A DNA stretch of 64,000 nt, taken from Psococerastis gibbosa. Its lineage: Eukaryota; Arthropoda; Insecta; Psocodea; Psocidae. Positions 33,551-45,862 of this stretch are shown one piece after another. Position numbers and translations under genes: made by a program. The stretch lies in the NCBI GenBank assembly GCA_963971405.1, contig OZ020486.1, forward strand, positions 39,021,419 through 39,085,418, read 5' to 3'. The notes under the pieces are model-generated. The model made no database searches. It was not told the origin of the DNA and was given only the letters and a program-made list of their open reading frames with translations. The number at the start of each line of letters is the position of its first letter. Position 1 is the stretch's first letter.

Positions 33551-35429
33551 GATTTTTTGTATTATTTAAACTTTTTTTATAGTTGGGTTTATTACACTCA
33601 CAAAACCAATCCTTGCATCCTAATCCTACGGTTCCAGTGTTATTTTTTTTTTCCAAATGCTAATCACCTCTCTCTTGTTCTTGTTCATCATCGGCTTCGT
33701 CTTCTTCTTCCTTTTCCTGTTTCTTTTTCTTCTTCCTGCGCAACAGCCTTTTGTACCACGTCGTCCACGTCTCTCCAGACATCTCGGTCAGTCGGTCCTT
33801 TCGTTTCCACAACCAAGCCACTTCCATAGTAATCGCCTTGCGATTTGCAGGATAAAACCTTCGTTACGACAACCTCGTCTCCATCACTTCACCGCGCAGC
33901 AAATTATGCCCATTTTATTGTGCACTCATAAAAAGCATTGGAGCCCTTGAAAATCACTATGATTGGCAAATAGATACATTTACACTTCACAATAATTTCC
34001 CATGTATTGCACCTAACATGCACTCAAGCAATTTGACCCACTACGGCCAATTTTCCACCAATGCTGACCTTTGATTGATGGGCATTCTCCACCTCAGCGT
34101 TCGCAACCTCCCACTCTGTTTTACGTGAATCCGTGTGAAAATGCCCGCATGAATTGACAGTTCTACGGAAGCATTAGTACCAAGCCTTCAGAACAACACC
34201 GCAACAAGGCATCATCATCGTTTCCAAACTTTGCTTCTTACCCGTCAGTTTCGCAATCGAAACCACTCGGAAAACGACTCACATCATTAATTTTTAAAGT
34301 CTACTTCTCTTTTATATCTCTCTTTTCACCTGTTGATTACCATTGTTGAAGTTATAGATAGTTTTTCTTACGCACCATCGTTCTTATTGTTACTAACCGG
34401 TCGTAGCTTGTATTGCCTTGTCACTCAGGAGTTCGGCAGTTGGTCACGAGTGTGATTTGTCGGTTTTGGTTTGTTAAAGTGGTGGCGGCATGTTGGCCAA
34501 CCTGCTCCTTAGCCACTGATCATGTTGTCGTCTAGAAGAACACTGTCATCATTGCAGTGAAAATAATGGCGGTAGGTAGTTTGACGACGACGGAGGTTTT
34601 GTCTGTGTGTCGCTTCTTTAATTCTTCTTTGTGTGTTTGGTTTGCCTTTTGCGGCTTTTCGGTTCGTTGGGTTCACAAGAAAATCAATTTTACACTTGAC
34701 TTTTAATGTGAAGTAGATTGGATGGCTGTTTTGTAGGGGAAGCTGCTGATTTTGATTTCATTTGCTATTTGCTTCTTACATGGTTCCCTCTTTCTATGCG
34801 TGTCCAGAATCAAGATGGAGCAATACTATCACCGTAATGGACTCAAATATGATCCATGTAACAGGGGTGCCATTCGCTCCCTCCATAAGGAAAATTCACT
34901 CAAGTTGTTTTAATGAAAATAAACTAGGAAAACAACGTTTTTTACGAAAGTAATACCTAATCTAATAAAAATAAGTTAACTTAAAATAATAATAGGAAAC
35001 AGACTAATTTAACTTTTTATAATGGTCGATAAATTTGACACTTCAGTTAATAAATGGCGGGAATCTACCATCCATTAAGTCATGTAAGTTAGGATAAAAG
35101 AGGGCGTTGAAAATTTAATTTCGTTTGCCCCCCCCCCCCCTCCAAGCAAAAGATAAAATGTCGCCACTGTCAACAGGGAACCAATATGGCTCTCTCTATA
35201 ATGTAGGCCTAGATTTATAAAAAGGACATTATGATTTATTAACCTTAATAATTAATTTACTACCCTATATCTACACAAGTCACATGAATAAGTTATTTGT
35301 ATCAAATTATTACCACAGGCCTTCTTGAGTACAGTACATTTTCTGAGAGTAACTTAGTATAGACTGTATGGATATAGCGTTTGTCTAAATAGCTGACAAG
35401 CGACTGGAATACCTAAATCAAACAAAACC
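33551..35429. other. Unassigned stretch with GAA/CTT-rich part
   Basis: 33695-33750 is CTTCTTCC-rich. A minus-strand frame there is Lys/Glu/Arg-rich and could be a LINE tail. An ATG at 34566 opens a 51-codon frame (MAVGSLTTTEV...) after a moderately GC-rich leader, with no confirmed identity. A C-run MITE-like end (tgtcgccactg) is near 35160. Confidence 0.35.
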
Positions 35430-35545
35430 TCTCACATAGAATGATAAATTTTGTAAATCTATAAGTTAATTTATTACGCTCTGATTTAGTCGATACTACA
35501 TATATGCTTTTCCTGTTTGGACCCACATCTACCCTTCTCTTGCCT
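35430..35545. mobile_element. hAT-like MITE (GGACGGAT type), internal fragment
   Basis: 'tttgtaaatctataagttaa', 'ttattacgctctgatttagt', 'cgatacta' and 'tttttcctgtttggaccc'-like words match 33062-33228. Both ends are missing. Confidence 0.55.
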
Positions 35546-36548
35546 CTCCCCATCACTTCACTTTTGGTTGATTTTAAAGACGCATCTAAAATATAAAAAT
35601 TAAAGAAACCGACCAACACTACTACAGTACCTAGTTCGCACAACATAAGACATGGAAAAAATTAAGTTCTTGCAAACTTCTTGAGGAAATATGCCAACTA
35701 CTTCTTGTCTTGCAAAACTTGTCCTGACTTAGCCCATAAAGGAAAATTCATATTCAATCTGAAAATCTGAAAACCCTGCGACGTCAAACTCGACAAAAGT
35801 CGCAACATTGCGGTAACTGTCGCAATGTTAACATTCCTTAGAGTATTTTATCCTTTAATGGACATGCATTAGTGCGGATAACTATAGCAATTTGACTCAC
35901 TGTCACAAAATGTCACTATGTCAATCGCTGATTGGGTCTCGATACCTCAGCCTGACAAACAGACCGCGTCTATGTGCCCAGTGGCAGGGAGGGGCACCAA
36001 TCAGATGGGGGGGAGACTAAAATGTTATTTGATTAGAGAGTGGAATTGCCTATTGGGCAATTATAATTGGGATTGGGCAAGTGAAGGGTTCAAGGAGGAA
36101 TTTGTAGGTATTAAAGTAGGTTATGTCAAAACGAGCAGCGATAAGACCCATATTATGCATGACTCATCATCGGGCTATGGTTTAATGTCAGTTTAAGCTG
36201 ATTCAACGTCATGTTATATTTTGAAATGTAGAATGTTAAAAAAGGAAAAAAGAAAGAAAATTGTCTTGAATGAATGCATGAATGAAACGTGTATTATTTA
36301 AAGATTGATTGATCTTACAAACAAAACAATGATTCAAGTATTACTGGCACTGAGTCTCATCACCCAAAGATATTGCAGGACCTAAAAAAAAAAGTGGCAG
36401 CAGCTCGAATGTCACATTTCAGATGATCATAAACGATCTCAAACGAAAAATAATTTATTTATATTAAATAGTTTAGTTGTTATTATTTTTAATTAGTTAG
36501 TTAATTAATTGAATATTTCGATGTAAAAATTATGCATAGGCATGTAAT
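35546..36548. other. Unassigned stretch
   Basis: A 92-codon open frame at 35918-36196 ends near 'tcatcgggctatgg'. I recognise no domain in it. Confidence 0.4.
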
Positions 36549-36871
36549 CAGTGTCGGGTTTGGCCATGTGGGGGCCCGTGAGCCGGAATTGTGAGGGGGC
36601 TCTTTCTGGGGTAGAAAATTCACCGTTAGACGAGTATTATATTAATTATAAATAATAATAATTAATAAAACCGATTATAAAATGTAGACACAGAATGCAA
36701 AATAGAATGGAGTAAGGCGATTAATCATTAATGTCATGGCACGTTCGAATTTCCCGCCAAATATTTCGACAAGTTTATTTCCTTTACTTTTTTGTTTTGG
36801 TTATTTAATATCTTGTAATTTTGAATTTTGTTGGGGTGGGGGCCCTGGGGTCATGGCCAAACCCGGGACTG
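36549..36871. mobile_element. hAT-like MITE, 323 bp
   Basis: The TIRs are CAGTGTCGGGTTTGGCCATG and CATGGCCAAACCCGGGACTG. Flanks CATGTAAT (36541-36548) and TATGTAAC (36872-36879) match at six of eight bases. Related to 1850-2116. Confidence 0.8.
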
Positions 36872-38207
36872 TATGTAACTTAATATAATCGCAAGGATAA
36901 AGATTATACACTACTATGAAAAATTCAGTCGCGTGGTAACTCAGTTAATTCATGCATCAACTCCTTTACTCCGAAATAAATTCCACTTACAAGTTATGCA
37001 ACCTACTGCTATAATCAAATATTTGTTGAACAATACTCACTCCTGCATTAATTATAATTTACAGAAAGTCCAGTCCCCAGTCCCAGTCCCGAAATTGTAA
37101 GCTAAAATAAATCTATGCAACTGACAGCACAATAGCTCCCAAACAGATGCAATAAACAAATATAAAAAGCTACCTTGCTATTCAAAGACCAAACCTGCTG
37201 GCAAGTTGGCAAGACAGGTGAAACATGTAAACACAAAACAAAACTTGGCGCTCATCATCATTCATAACCGAATCATCCATGATCCAAACAAATGTCCACG
37301 TCCGAATCAGCTTCAAACTCGAAATATAAACAATAACCGGCCAAAGGTCAACATCTATTTCAATTCATACTTGCTATTACTTAGACGTTTCAACACAGTT
37401 TGTCTTTCTCTATAGTAGTTCGTGCGTCCTCTCTGCAGTAAATCATGTTGGTATCCCTTCATTTGTTGGGTCTCGCTATGAGAACTGCACTAATAGCTCC
37501 GCAATGTTGGTCATGAACTTATTGATGTCTTTATTGCCGTTATTTAAAAGTAAGCCATTGTTCCCAACGTTTTCATCATCTACGCGATGAGTTATGGGTT
37601 TGTGCTTTTCCGACGTTGGTAGTCCTTTCTATGCTTTAGCAGAAGACAATGGATCTTTATCTGGTTAGTCTCTAATTGCGCGGCGTAACGTTGGTAGCCA
37701 CGACAATTACTCCTTTTTCATTCTCCTTCATACCGACTGGTTCAGTGCTCGAGCCTCGGGTAGTCCATATGTGTTTAATCACTTTAATCATTTACTTAGC
37801 TTATAACCGAAGAGATTAAGGTGATAGTTTTTCAAGGAGCTATTAAGTTTGGGACCAGACCATGTTATTTAATAGTGAATGGTATAGTGAATAGGGTCGT
37901 AACTTATAGTTTGCATTTGTTTGGTTCTTAGTTCCAAGGCCATACCCAGGAATTCAGAGAGGGAGGGGGGGGGGGCTCAGTTAAAATTACTTGTAGTTAG
38001 TTTTCGTTGTTGAGTGCTACCCTCGCACGGCGCAGCTTTGACCCGATTCACCACCACCGTATTACTATACACGTCATACACGTCAATTTATGATATGTCT
38101 ATAATGGTCTAAATTAAATGACTTTTTACGTGTTAGAGATTGCCTAAAGTTACGTGTGTACACACATCATACTTTCAGGGGGGGGACAAGAGTAAAATCA
38201 GAGTCAG
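36872..38207. other. Unassigned stretch with one MITE end
   Basis: 'ggccatacccaggaattcag' and a G-run at 37942-37975 are a hAT-like left end without partner. The ORF at 37206-37415 is unsupported. Confidence 0.4.
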
Positions 38208-38401
38208 TTAGAGTAGCGGTGTGGACTCAGACTTTCACCCGAAAGGGTCCCTGGCCTTTCTTCGGAGGGCATGTAAAGTAGTCGCCCCCTGGACGTTCCT
38301 AGTAAGTATAAGAGAGGGCCCTGCAGCCCTAACTCTGCTAGATTGGCTAAGCAACAGAACGAAGTCATTAAATTTTTATTTGTTATTTATTTATTTATTT
38401 T
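38208..38401 (+). mobile_element. tRNA-derived SINE (family 1), diverged
   Basis: 'gtagcggtgtggactc', 'gactttcacccgaaagg', 'cggagggcatgtaaagtag' and 'attggctaagcaacagaac', then a TTTA tail. The B-box region is deleted, so this copy should not be transcribable. Confidence 0.8.
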
Positions 38402-39803
38402 ATGTAATCTATAGTTTATAATTTACTTCACATATTTCCTCGAGGCTTGAAGAAGCAGAACATAAAGTTTCTAGGCCTTTAAGGCCGCATCATTTTGGGC
38501 ATTTTAAGTGGCCCGCTAAGTAAGTAGCCTATTCCACCTGTGATGTCTACGTAGGTAGCGAATAATTTAAATTCGATTTTCTAAATCACCATGGCAAACA
38601 GATAAGTTCGGAAAGCTTCCCTTTACATGAGGCTCAATAGGTATATGCACTAGCTCTCTCCAGCTTATGCCATAAGGACAAGCCCGTACCTGGATCAGGT
38701 CCAATAAATATTTGTTTCCAGTCCGTTATTGTCTTGACATTAACAGTGAGCGCGTGCCTGATTTTATCCTATCCCAACTGTCCAATCAAATATTCATTTG
38801 GTACGGCCATAAGCCAAGCACTGCCCACAGTCCTCTTATCGCGGACCTGTCTTTTCAAGACCTTCTATGGATTGATAGTTGTTGAAGAGTAGGGCGCTTT
38901 TAATGCATAAGAGTGGGAGGCGATGTGCCCACTGCAAAGCTTTGCCTTTAGTATCTTTTCAACAGTTTTTTTTAGCGTAGTAGGTAAAAGTTAAATGGCC
39001 GGCTCCACCATCGCTTGAAAAGTATCTGTAAGGAATGCTGATCGGTACTACCATCTACCGTGCCGAGGCTTTTCAAACGATAATGGTTTCCACTCTTGTA
39101 TGATGCAGGGATGTTTCTCCTCTCCTTGGTGGGTGTTCCTTGCAGAAACAAAGACTTAGGTCTCTTCAGACCCATTGAGAACACAGCATTTTTCCAGAAG
39201 ACCCCGGTTTAAATCATTATCCGGGCCAACCTCCCTCCCGGCGCGGTATCCTCTTCCAATTCTTTAATAATGGTTTGGCACAACTTTCCGCATCAATAGA
39301 CAGCAGAAGATGTGACGATGTCTCCCAGTCCAACAAGCCAGTGTCTGAAGCATTGTCAAAGCATCCATGTCCATGCGCACTTAAATGTAGGAGGTTTATT
39401 AACCATTTAGATTGGAACCTCCCTTGTTGTTCCTTTCGAGGGTACTTGTCCAGAGCTTATTGTATTGAGCATTTAGTAGGCTACATCTTATCTTAGTAGT
39501 TCATCTAGTTGTTCTTTTACCGGACGCTGATGCCTCGAAACTACGAATGTTTGAGAGAACCATCGGGGTAAGCATATACTGATGACGTGTGAACGAAAGT
39601 GACTTCTGTTTTGAGCCTAGACTTTTATCGGGGGGCTGCGACTCTATAGTATGGAGTGAAATGGCGCACGTCAGGAATGTTTAATGTTAAATTTTATCTT
39701 GTGTAAAGCCAAAAATTTGGGGGGGGGGGGGAGGAGGCTGCCCCCCTGAGTGTCTGACTGTCTAGAGAAGGAAATAACAACTGTCGAGAGGACGTGCGTA
39801 GAA
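38402..39803. other. Unassigned stretch
   Basis: Includes a G-run fragment at 39716-39735. The ORFs at 38972-39184 (minus) and 39275-39496 (plus) are not recognisable. Confidence 0.4.
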
Positions 39804-39968
39804 TGAGGATACAAGGGGGGCAGGGGGACGTTGCTCCCCCCCCCCAAAAAAAAACAACCTGTTGTCAGTCAATTTATTACGTAATAATTTAATATATTGT
39901 AGAACATACATTTATTATATTTTGACTCACCACTACCCCCCCCCCCCCATGGGATAGATCCGTCCCTG
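39804..39968. mobile_element. hAT-like MITE (GGACGGAT type), decayed left end
   Basis: 'aggatacaaggggggcaggg', a C-run, 'aatttattacgta', 'ttttgactc', a C-run and 'gatagatccgtccctg'. The right end is intact and the left mutated. Confidence 0.65.
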
Positions 39969-40547
39969 CTTGAGGCCTCCATTCACCCCATCTTCTCATC
40001 TCAGTCTCGGCCTTCCCCGACTGCTGCGTCCAACTGGCTGCTGTGCCCAGCCCAGACCATTCGCCATTCTCCAGGTATCCTTTTCAGGGGATCTCCCCAC
40101 CGCAGGGAGGTTCCCTTGTACCCCCCACCCGCTCTCTCTACGGCCTAGATTATGCTTCCAAATCTATAAAAACAGGAGAAGCCGCGTCAACAACAACAAA
40201 TTTGGAAAATTCGCACGAAGCCGCTGGTTGTCAACCACCCACTACAGATGACCTTATGCTGTATGGTTTCGCCCAATGTTTTGCAGCATAACCTTGCGCT
40301 ATGATATGCATATTGCCTTTCCCATTCATATGACAGGGTGTCTTCCACACCCACTCACGCGATCCTATTTCCCGATAATAACTCTATATTGTACTTCTCC
40401 TTGAGGACTATTACTCGATTATCTGGGCTTCACGGTCCTGTGGGCACCACAGAGGTCAGAGGTTTCTGGTTCATGCAGCATGCTGCTTTCTTACAAAAAG
40501 TCAGGATTAATTTTATTTTCTAATGGAATCCATAACTACGTAACTAG
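39969..40547. other. Unassigned stretch
   Basis: Moderately GC-rich near 39990-40160, with overlapping short plus-strand ORFs. No domain seen. Confidence 0.35.
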
Positions 40548-40797
40548 ACGTCGTACGAGTGCCAGATGACCACATGCTGAACATGACGTACAAAGCAAGC
40601 ATGACAGGAAGACGACTGGCCGGACGTCCTCGAAAATCCTTGAAGGATGTGTTGGACACATCCTTCCAGCTTGTGGGAGTCCGTAGATGGTGGAGCATTG
40701 TGCAAAGCCGAAATGACTGGAGGAGTGTTGTCGAGCAGGCCAATGCTCATCAAGGGCTGTAGAGCCAAAAGAAGAAGAAGAAGATGAAGAAGAATCC
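40548..40797 (+). pseudogene. RTE-like LINE 3' end (C-terminus and GAA tail)
   Basis: The frame reads GRRLAGRPRKSLKDVLDT, then VRRWWSIVQSRNDWRSVV and ends NAHQGL-stop. Gly-Arg-Arg/Gly-Arg-Pro-Arg-Lys followed by RW...DW and HQGL at the stop is a familiar C-terminus of RTE/BovB-type or similar LINE polyproteins. A (GAA)n tail follows the stop. The reverse transcriptase is absent, so it is a dead-on-arrival copy. Confidence 0.7.
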
Positions 40798-41833
40798 ATA
40801 ACTACAATGTAATTGTCCATATCTATATGTACTATAGGAGTAAGAACCATGTCTGGTTTCCTAAGAAAAAGAACTCGGAACCGGAAGATATAGATTCTAG
40901 TCGAGTTCGAATCTTAGAGATATAATACAGTAAATGGAAGAATAAGAAAAACAATATTTTCATAATGTGGGGTACATTAATGGGTGTATTATCGCCTTCT
41001 GCATGTAATAATCCAAGGAAAGATTTAAGGACAGAGAGCTCCCGGCAGGAGAAGAACATTCTGGTTGAAAACCCGGAGACACTGGCTTGGCAAGAGCACG
41101 ACTTCCCTTTTCAAAGCAGCAGTCACCAAGATCCACATGATGATCTGCAATCTTTGATAGAATATTTAAAGAAGAAGATGAAGAAGGTTATCTTTAGTCT
41201 ATGGTCTGAATTTCAACATTCACTTCTGTTGGGTCAATAGATTTTGGTCAAGACTTCATCAGTTCTACCCATGATTAGAGTATAGGTTTGTTTTTCTCAG
41301 ATCTCAAAAATCCAGAAGTCCCATTTTCTCCAGCAATCCAGAACACTTCTCAAAAGTATTATGATTTTTTATATCAATTTTCACTTTCCATCGTATCGGA
41401 CAAGTGAAACCAGGGAAACCTATGGTTGTCTGCAATGAAGCGGGATGATTATCGACAGCAAAGGGGCAGCAGATGATGCAGAAAAGAGAGTGATCCCACC
41501 CAGGCATGGATAGCGCAGTTTCCCACCGGGTTTCAGGGTCACTGGAGTTATCCGCTCCAGATATAATTCACTTCAGCTCCAGATGAGAGATTCTCATCCT
41601 CAAGGACGCTATGGCCCGCTGAATCATGGTCCTCTCACTCCTACACCTGATATTAGATGGGTATTACGTTATTACGGTACATTACTCATGAGATTTTGAC
41701 AGTAGTAGGCTACGGTAGATGAAAAAAGAAATGATTATCAGCTCTCGTGGTTTGCAGAATTGTTTGATAATGCTATATCATATCAATACGCAATACTCAG
41801 CAGAGAAGATATTATAGTCCGGTTTGTAATAGC
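40798..41833. other. Unassigned stretch
   Basis: A 91-codon open frame at 40965-41240 is polar and Lys-rich at its end, without a recognisable domain. Confidence 0.4.
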
Positions 41834-42030
41834 GCAACGCATAAGATGGCTGGGACACGTGATACGAATGTTGACAGCATGTCGAACAAGATGTACAAAG
41901 CAAGCATGACAGGAAGACGACTGGCAGGACGTTCTCGAAAACTCAGGAAGGAGGGGTTGGATACTGACCTTCGCGAGTTGGGAGTCGGTAGATGGTGGAG
42001 CCTTGTACAAAACGGAGATGACTCGAGCAG
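41834..42030 (+). pseudogene. RTE-like LINE 3' end, second copy with frameshift
   Basis: First RIRWLGHVIRM in one frame (about 41834-41868), then in another frame YKASMTGRRLAGRSRK and LRELGVGRWWSLVQN. The change of frame and the loss of the HQGL end make it non-functional. It is closely related to 40548-40797 and upstream of that copy's start shows more of the protein. Confidence 0.65.
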
Positions 42031-42123
42031 GACAATTTATATTTATTATCAATTATATTGTACTTTGGAGGAACTAACAGGTGGTTTAACAGACAAAGAC
42101 CGGGTGTAACATAAGTTAGTAAC

Positions 42124-42352
42124 CAAGTGCGGATCTAGAATGAGACCAAGGAGAGGGCTAAGATTAAATTTCGATTTTTTTTTTTAATAGGGCCGAAATA
42201 AGGGTTTTATAATATATTATAGGTAATTAATACTATCGGGCATAAGGGGGGCCGGAAAATTTGTGAAAAATAGGTCTGATAGGACGCATTTTGAGGATCT
42301 TAATGGGCTGTAGCCCCATAGCCCCCCCCCCCCCCCCGTAGATCCGCGCCTG
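42124..42352. mobile_element. hAT-like MITE (GCGGATC type), perfect duplication
   Basis: It starts CAAGTGCGGATCTAG and ends GTAGATCCGCGCCTG. TTAGTAAC lies on both sides (42116-42123 and 42353-42360). The interior matches 15357-15570 inverted (tatagcccccc, gggccccgtatt-like). Confidence 0.9.
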
Positions 42353-43224
42353 TTAGTAACGCATTGACTGCATTATTATATAATGCTGTAAATTATTTAT
42401 AATACTGTTCGATATAGGACGATCAAAAAATTGAAAAATAGTTTTTACTGACCGCCCTACAGTCATGTCATACCATGTCATGACGTTTGCTCTATCTCCT
42501 TCCACTTTTAATCCAAGCTAGTATGTGTATCTGTTTCCAGTTCTATTACACCTGATGATGGCCTAGTGCCGAAACCGTCGCATAAAAATATAATTGTTTT
42601 CTATCTTGTGGACTAAGCTATTGCACTTGTAGGTTAGTTATTATTTTTATTAAGTCATGCCAATATATACAATATATATACGTCAATAATGAATTTTTAA
42701 GTTACTACCGTTTACACCGTCTGAGCCTAATACCATAAAAATAAACAATTCATTCACTACTGGTAAAATAATGCTATCAAATCGTAAAGATGACCATAGG
42801 CGTAGGCGTGGTTAATCAGCCACCCCCGCTATAGCTACCGAGGTCTTGACCTAATACCACATCACCGCTGCAAATTTATTCATTAAAAAGATATCTCGAA
42901 TTAACGATAATTTTGAGTGACCAAACATTATGCCAATCGTGACAGAGGCGGAGTGGTGGGGCTGGCCATTATGGCATACTGGCCTTGTCCGCGTGTTAAC
43001 ATAAACATGAACGTATTTTTTGTATAATTATCGCATTTCTCAGGAGTGTTAAAGAAAATATATATCATATACCGTGACTGCCAAGGTGGGGGGTGCACGA
43101 GTCAGCTTTTATTATAATCTAAACAGGAAAAAGGATTGTTGTATGGCTCAAAGGTTGTGACCTCGGAGTAAACAGTGAAAAAGCTATGTCATTTTTTAAC
43201 TTATAGTTTGATATAATGAGGTTT

Positions 43225-43649
43225 GTGTACATAATGGATATTAAACAGAACCCTACGCCACGGACGGATACAGGGGGGCTAGGGGGTTGCTGTCCCCCCC
43301 CCCCCCCAAGTTAGTAAAATCTGTTATAAACGCTCCAATTTAATCGATACCACATATTTTTGTACTATTTTTACTCCCTCCTCTCCAAATAGGCAGGCTC
43401 CGTCCCTCCCCTACGCATAGAATCTTGAAGATATCTTGGAGAGACCATATAGCTAACGAAGACGTATTCCTTAAAATGAATGAAAAAAGTTCTATTATTG
43501 CCCGCCATTTCAATAAGAAGAGCCAAATGGATGGGGCATTTTCTGGGACATTAAGGACTCCTCAAGAACATCATTCAAGGTATGGTCGAAGGTACCAATC
43601 CAGGAAGACAACGGAGGACCTGGATCACATCATGAAGAACCTAGAATGA
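43225..43649 (+). pseudogene. LINE polyprotein fragment interrupted by a MITE
   Basis: Across the inserted element the frame joins ...NPTH to RILKISWRDHIANEDVF. The phrase (R)ILxISWxDHxxNE is a well-known segment near the C-terminus of CR1/RTE-like LINE polyproteins, just before the 'GHVxR' region. After that the frame decays to a Ser/Arg/His-rich tail and stops at 43647-43649. No endonuclease or polymerase domain is present. Confidence 0.6.
43259..43408. mobile_element. hAT-like MITE (GGACGGAT type) inside the LINE fragment
   Basis: Starts CACGGACGGATACAGG and ends GGCTCCGTCCCTC. CCCTACGC flanks both sides (43251-43258 and 43409-43416). 150 bp with internal G and C runs. Confidence 0.85.
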
Positions 43650-43770
43650 GACACCTATCTTGCACTAAAACGAACCGCCCAAGACGGTCAAGAGTGGAGA
43701 AGGTGAATTAAACATTCGCTTCAAACCAATCAATAGATTTATAACAGCAAAGGCTTTCGCGGCCGGAGTC

Positions 43771-44047
43771 GAATGAAGAACCAGTAGAATCCGGGGTGAT
43801 GGGCCGTGTTCGAAATGAAAGCGAACTTCCAAACGTTTCGTCAACATCTGCGGTCGACGTCTTCAGTGGAACTGCTGAGACAGTGACTGCTCGACTGTGA
43901 CAGTCGCTGCTGAGCCTCCGAGATACAATCTTAGAAGTCTACGCAGTTCCACTGAAGATGTCGACCGCAAATGTTGACGAAACGTTTGGAAGTACGCTTT
44001 CATTTCGACCACGGCCCATCAGCCCGGATTCTACTGGTTCCTCATTC
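43771..44047. mobile_element. Fold-back element, about 105-bp arms
   Basis: The left arm begins GAATGAAGAACCAGTAGAATCC and the right arm ends GGATTCTACTGGTTCCTCATTC. Both include CTTCCAAACGTTTCGTCAAC (or its complement) with few differences. A short deletion derivative lies at 58183-58376. Confidence 0.85.
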
Positions 44048-44261
44048 AATCAATAGATTGAAACTCCAGAAGAAGGCATAGGGTCTAGTCCTGAGGAAAA
44101 GTAGTGGATCCACTTTGTGGTAGAATTATGTAGCGGTCAGTGCCTCGCTTTTAAGATACTTGGGTAGCTATTTAAATCCAGTATTCACAAAGAATAGCTT
44201 TTTTGGTCAAAACCGGTTGAAAGCTTTTGGCCTTTCGAAACGTGGTTCAGCTCCTTTTTGT

Positions 44262-44315
44262 AAATAAATAAATAATCACTTTTGCTTTATTGCATTACTA
44301 AGCCAACCCAGCGGA
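44262..44315 (-). mobile_element. tRNA-derived SINE (family 1), 3' end fragment
   Basis: 'aaataaataaataatcactt' and 'attactaagccaacccagcg' are the tail and last body segment of the family. Confidence 0.6.
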
Positions 44316-44390
44316 TGAAGCAGTTCAAACCCGATTCCAGCACGATGGGCCGTGGTCGATCTGAAAATATGATATTCGTGTCAATAATGG

Positions 44391-44592
44391 GCAAGAGCGG
44401 ATCCAGCGGAAAATTTAGGGGGAGAGGGTCACAAGTTGCATGTAAGTTTAAAAGGGAATTTTTTTTGTTGAAAATTTGAGTTTTATTCAATTTTTTTAAA
44501 CAATTATTTTTTACTATCATATGAATTTATGGATTTACTCATTTAAGGGGGGGTCATGACCCCCCTGACCCCCTCTTGGATCCGCCATTGAT
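44391..44592. mobile_element. hAT-like MITE (GCGGATCCAG type)
   Basis: CAAGAGCGGATCCAG faces CTTGGATCCGCCATTG. The interior is AT-rich with a C-run near the right end. The flanks do not give a convincing 8-bp duplication. Confidence 0.65.
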
Positions 44593-45078
44593 AGGTAACG
44601 GGTAGGGCCGTAGCTCGTAACAAATGGTTATAATTTAGTATCCATAGCTAAAATCCTGTATGCTCTAGGTGAGACTTCTAAATTTGGTTTTTTACTGCAA
44701 TACCTTTTGTATGACTCTGATCCAACATGAGCATATTGAAGGAAATGTTCCAAGTAGTTTTATGAGGTTGTACCTGTACGGTGTGAACAGTCGTGATGTC
44801 CATAAAATCCACCCACGATACAGGTTTGGTGTAATGTGCAGTGTGATAGCCTTTGCTGATTATTGCATTGATACCATTATCATACATAACTTATAAAATC
44901 AGTATGACTTTATGGGTACCGTAGTAGTAGTGGCATAAAAAGTAACTCAACCGAACAGAATCAGTATTAGCCATAGATGTACCTGAAGACCGCATTAGGA
45001 TTTTTTAAAACCTTTTTTTGACAAATGATGTTTCAGCGGGCCTATTATGCCGTTTGTTTTTTAGTGTTTACTTATTAT

Positions 45079-45375
45079 TAGGGCTCTATATAAGACAGGT
45101 ATTGTCATCCGCCATATTGTATCCTTTATAAGTCTGGTGTATAAGCCAAGCATTGGGTGTTTACCTAGTTATTTTTAGAAATTCATAGTTGTTTATTTAT
45201 TATTATTTAAAAAACGTGCTACCAATTAGGGAAGTGTTTAATAAAAAATTACTAAAACGTGTATTAGTTTTTTTTTCAATATTTTTCAATCTCTTACTTT
45301 TCTTACAATACTTACCATATAGGAAATATGGGATACAACATGGCGGATGACAATACCCGGGTATATAGTGCCTTA
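45079..45375. mobile_element. MITE with about 35-bp TIRs, inverted sister of 16782-17077
   Basis: Starts TAGGGCTCTATATAAGACAGG and ends CCCGGGTATATAGTGCCTTA. CTTATTAT flanks both sides (45071-45078 and 45376-45383). 297 bp. It shares interior words such as 'ataagccaagcattgggt' with the other copy in reverse. Confidence 0.9.
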
Positions 45376-45848
45376 CTTATTATTGAGGTTAAAAATGTAA
45401 ACAAATTATTTTGAATAGCATTTTCCATTGTAAAATTATCTTGTTTACATAATTAATTCCAGGTTATGATTAAAAATAATCGCCATAGCAACGCACAGTG
45501 ACACTTTCACGTTGTAGTGAAGGGGTTCCTAACAAGATACATAAATACGAAATAGTGTACCCCTTTGTGCCCCCTATGAGCGGTCATTCATTATATATGC
45601 AGTACCCCACAAAGCAGCGGCAAGAAGCCTATTTAGTTTATGCACTGTAGTATAGTACTATAGTATATTACTAATATTAAATGCCACACTGTAATTTTAT
45701 GACCCATTACAATAGAAACTGAATGCTGACTTCAACATACGACCTGAACATATAAGTAACCGACAATAAAAAAAATGGCAGTTGAGTAGTTGAGTAGGCT
45801 TGCCACCCGCAATCAGTCGCATTGCATTCATATAACATACTCGCGTAT

Positions 45849-45862
45849 ACGCGCATGCGCAT
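45849..45862. promoter_or_regulatory. NRF-1-like palindromic site
   Basis: CGCGCATGCGCA is a match to the consensus YGCGCATGCGCR of NRF-1-type factors and sits at the start of a CpG-richer segment (45840-46000). The plus-strand frame downstream (45908-46144) has no domain I recognise. Confidence 0.3.

Noticed and set aside
34566-34720. 51-codon ATG frame (MAVGSLTTTEV...) as a first exon
   Set aside because: The ATG follows a plausible leader and GTAGGT occurs just after it, but without a family match or downstream exon the evidence is too thin.
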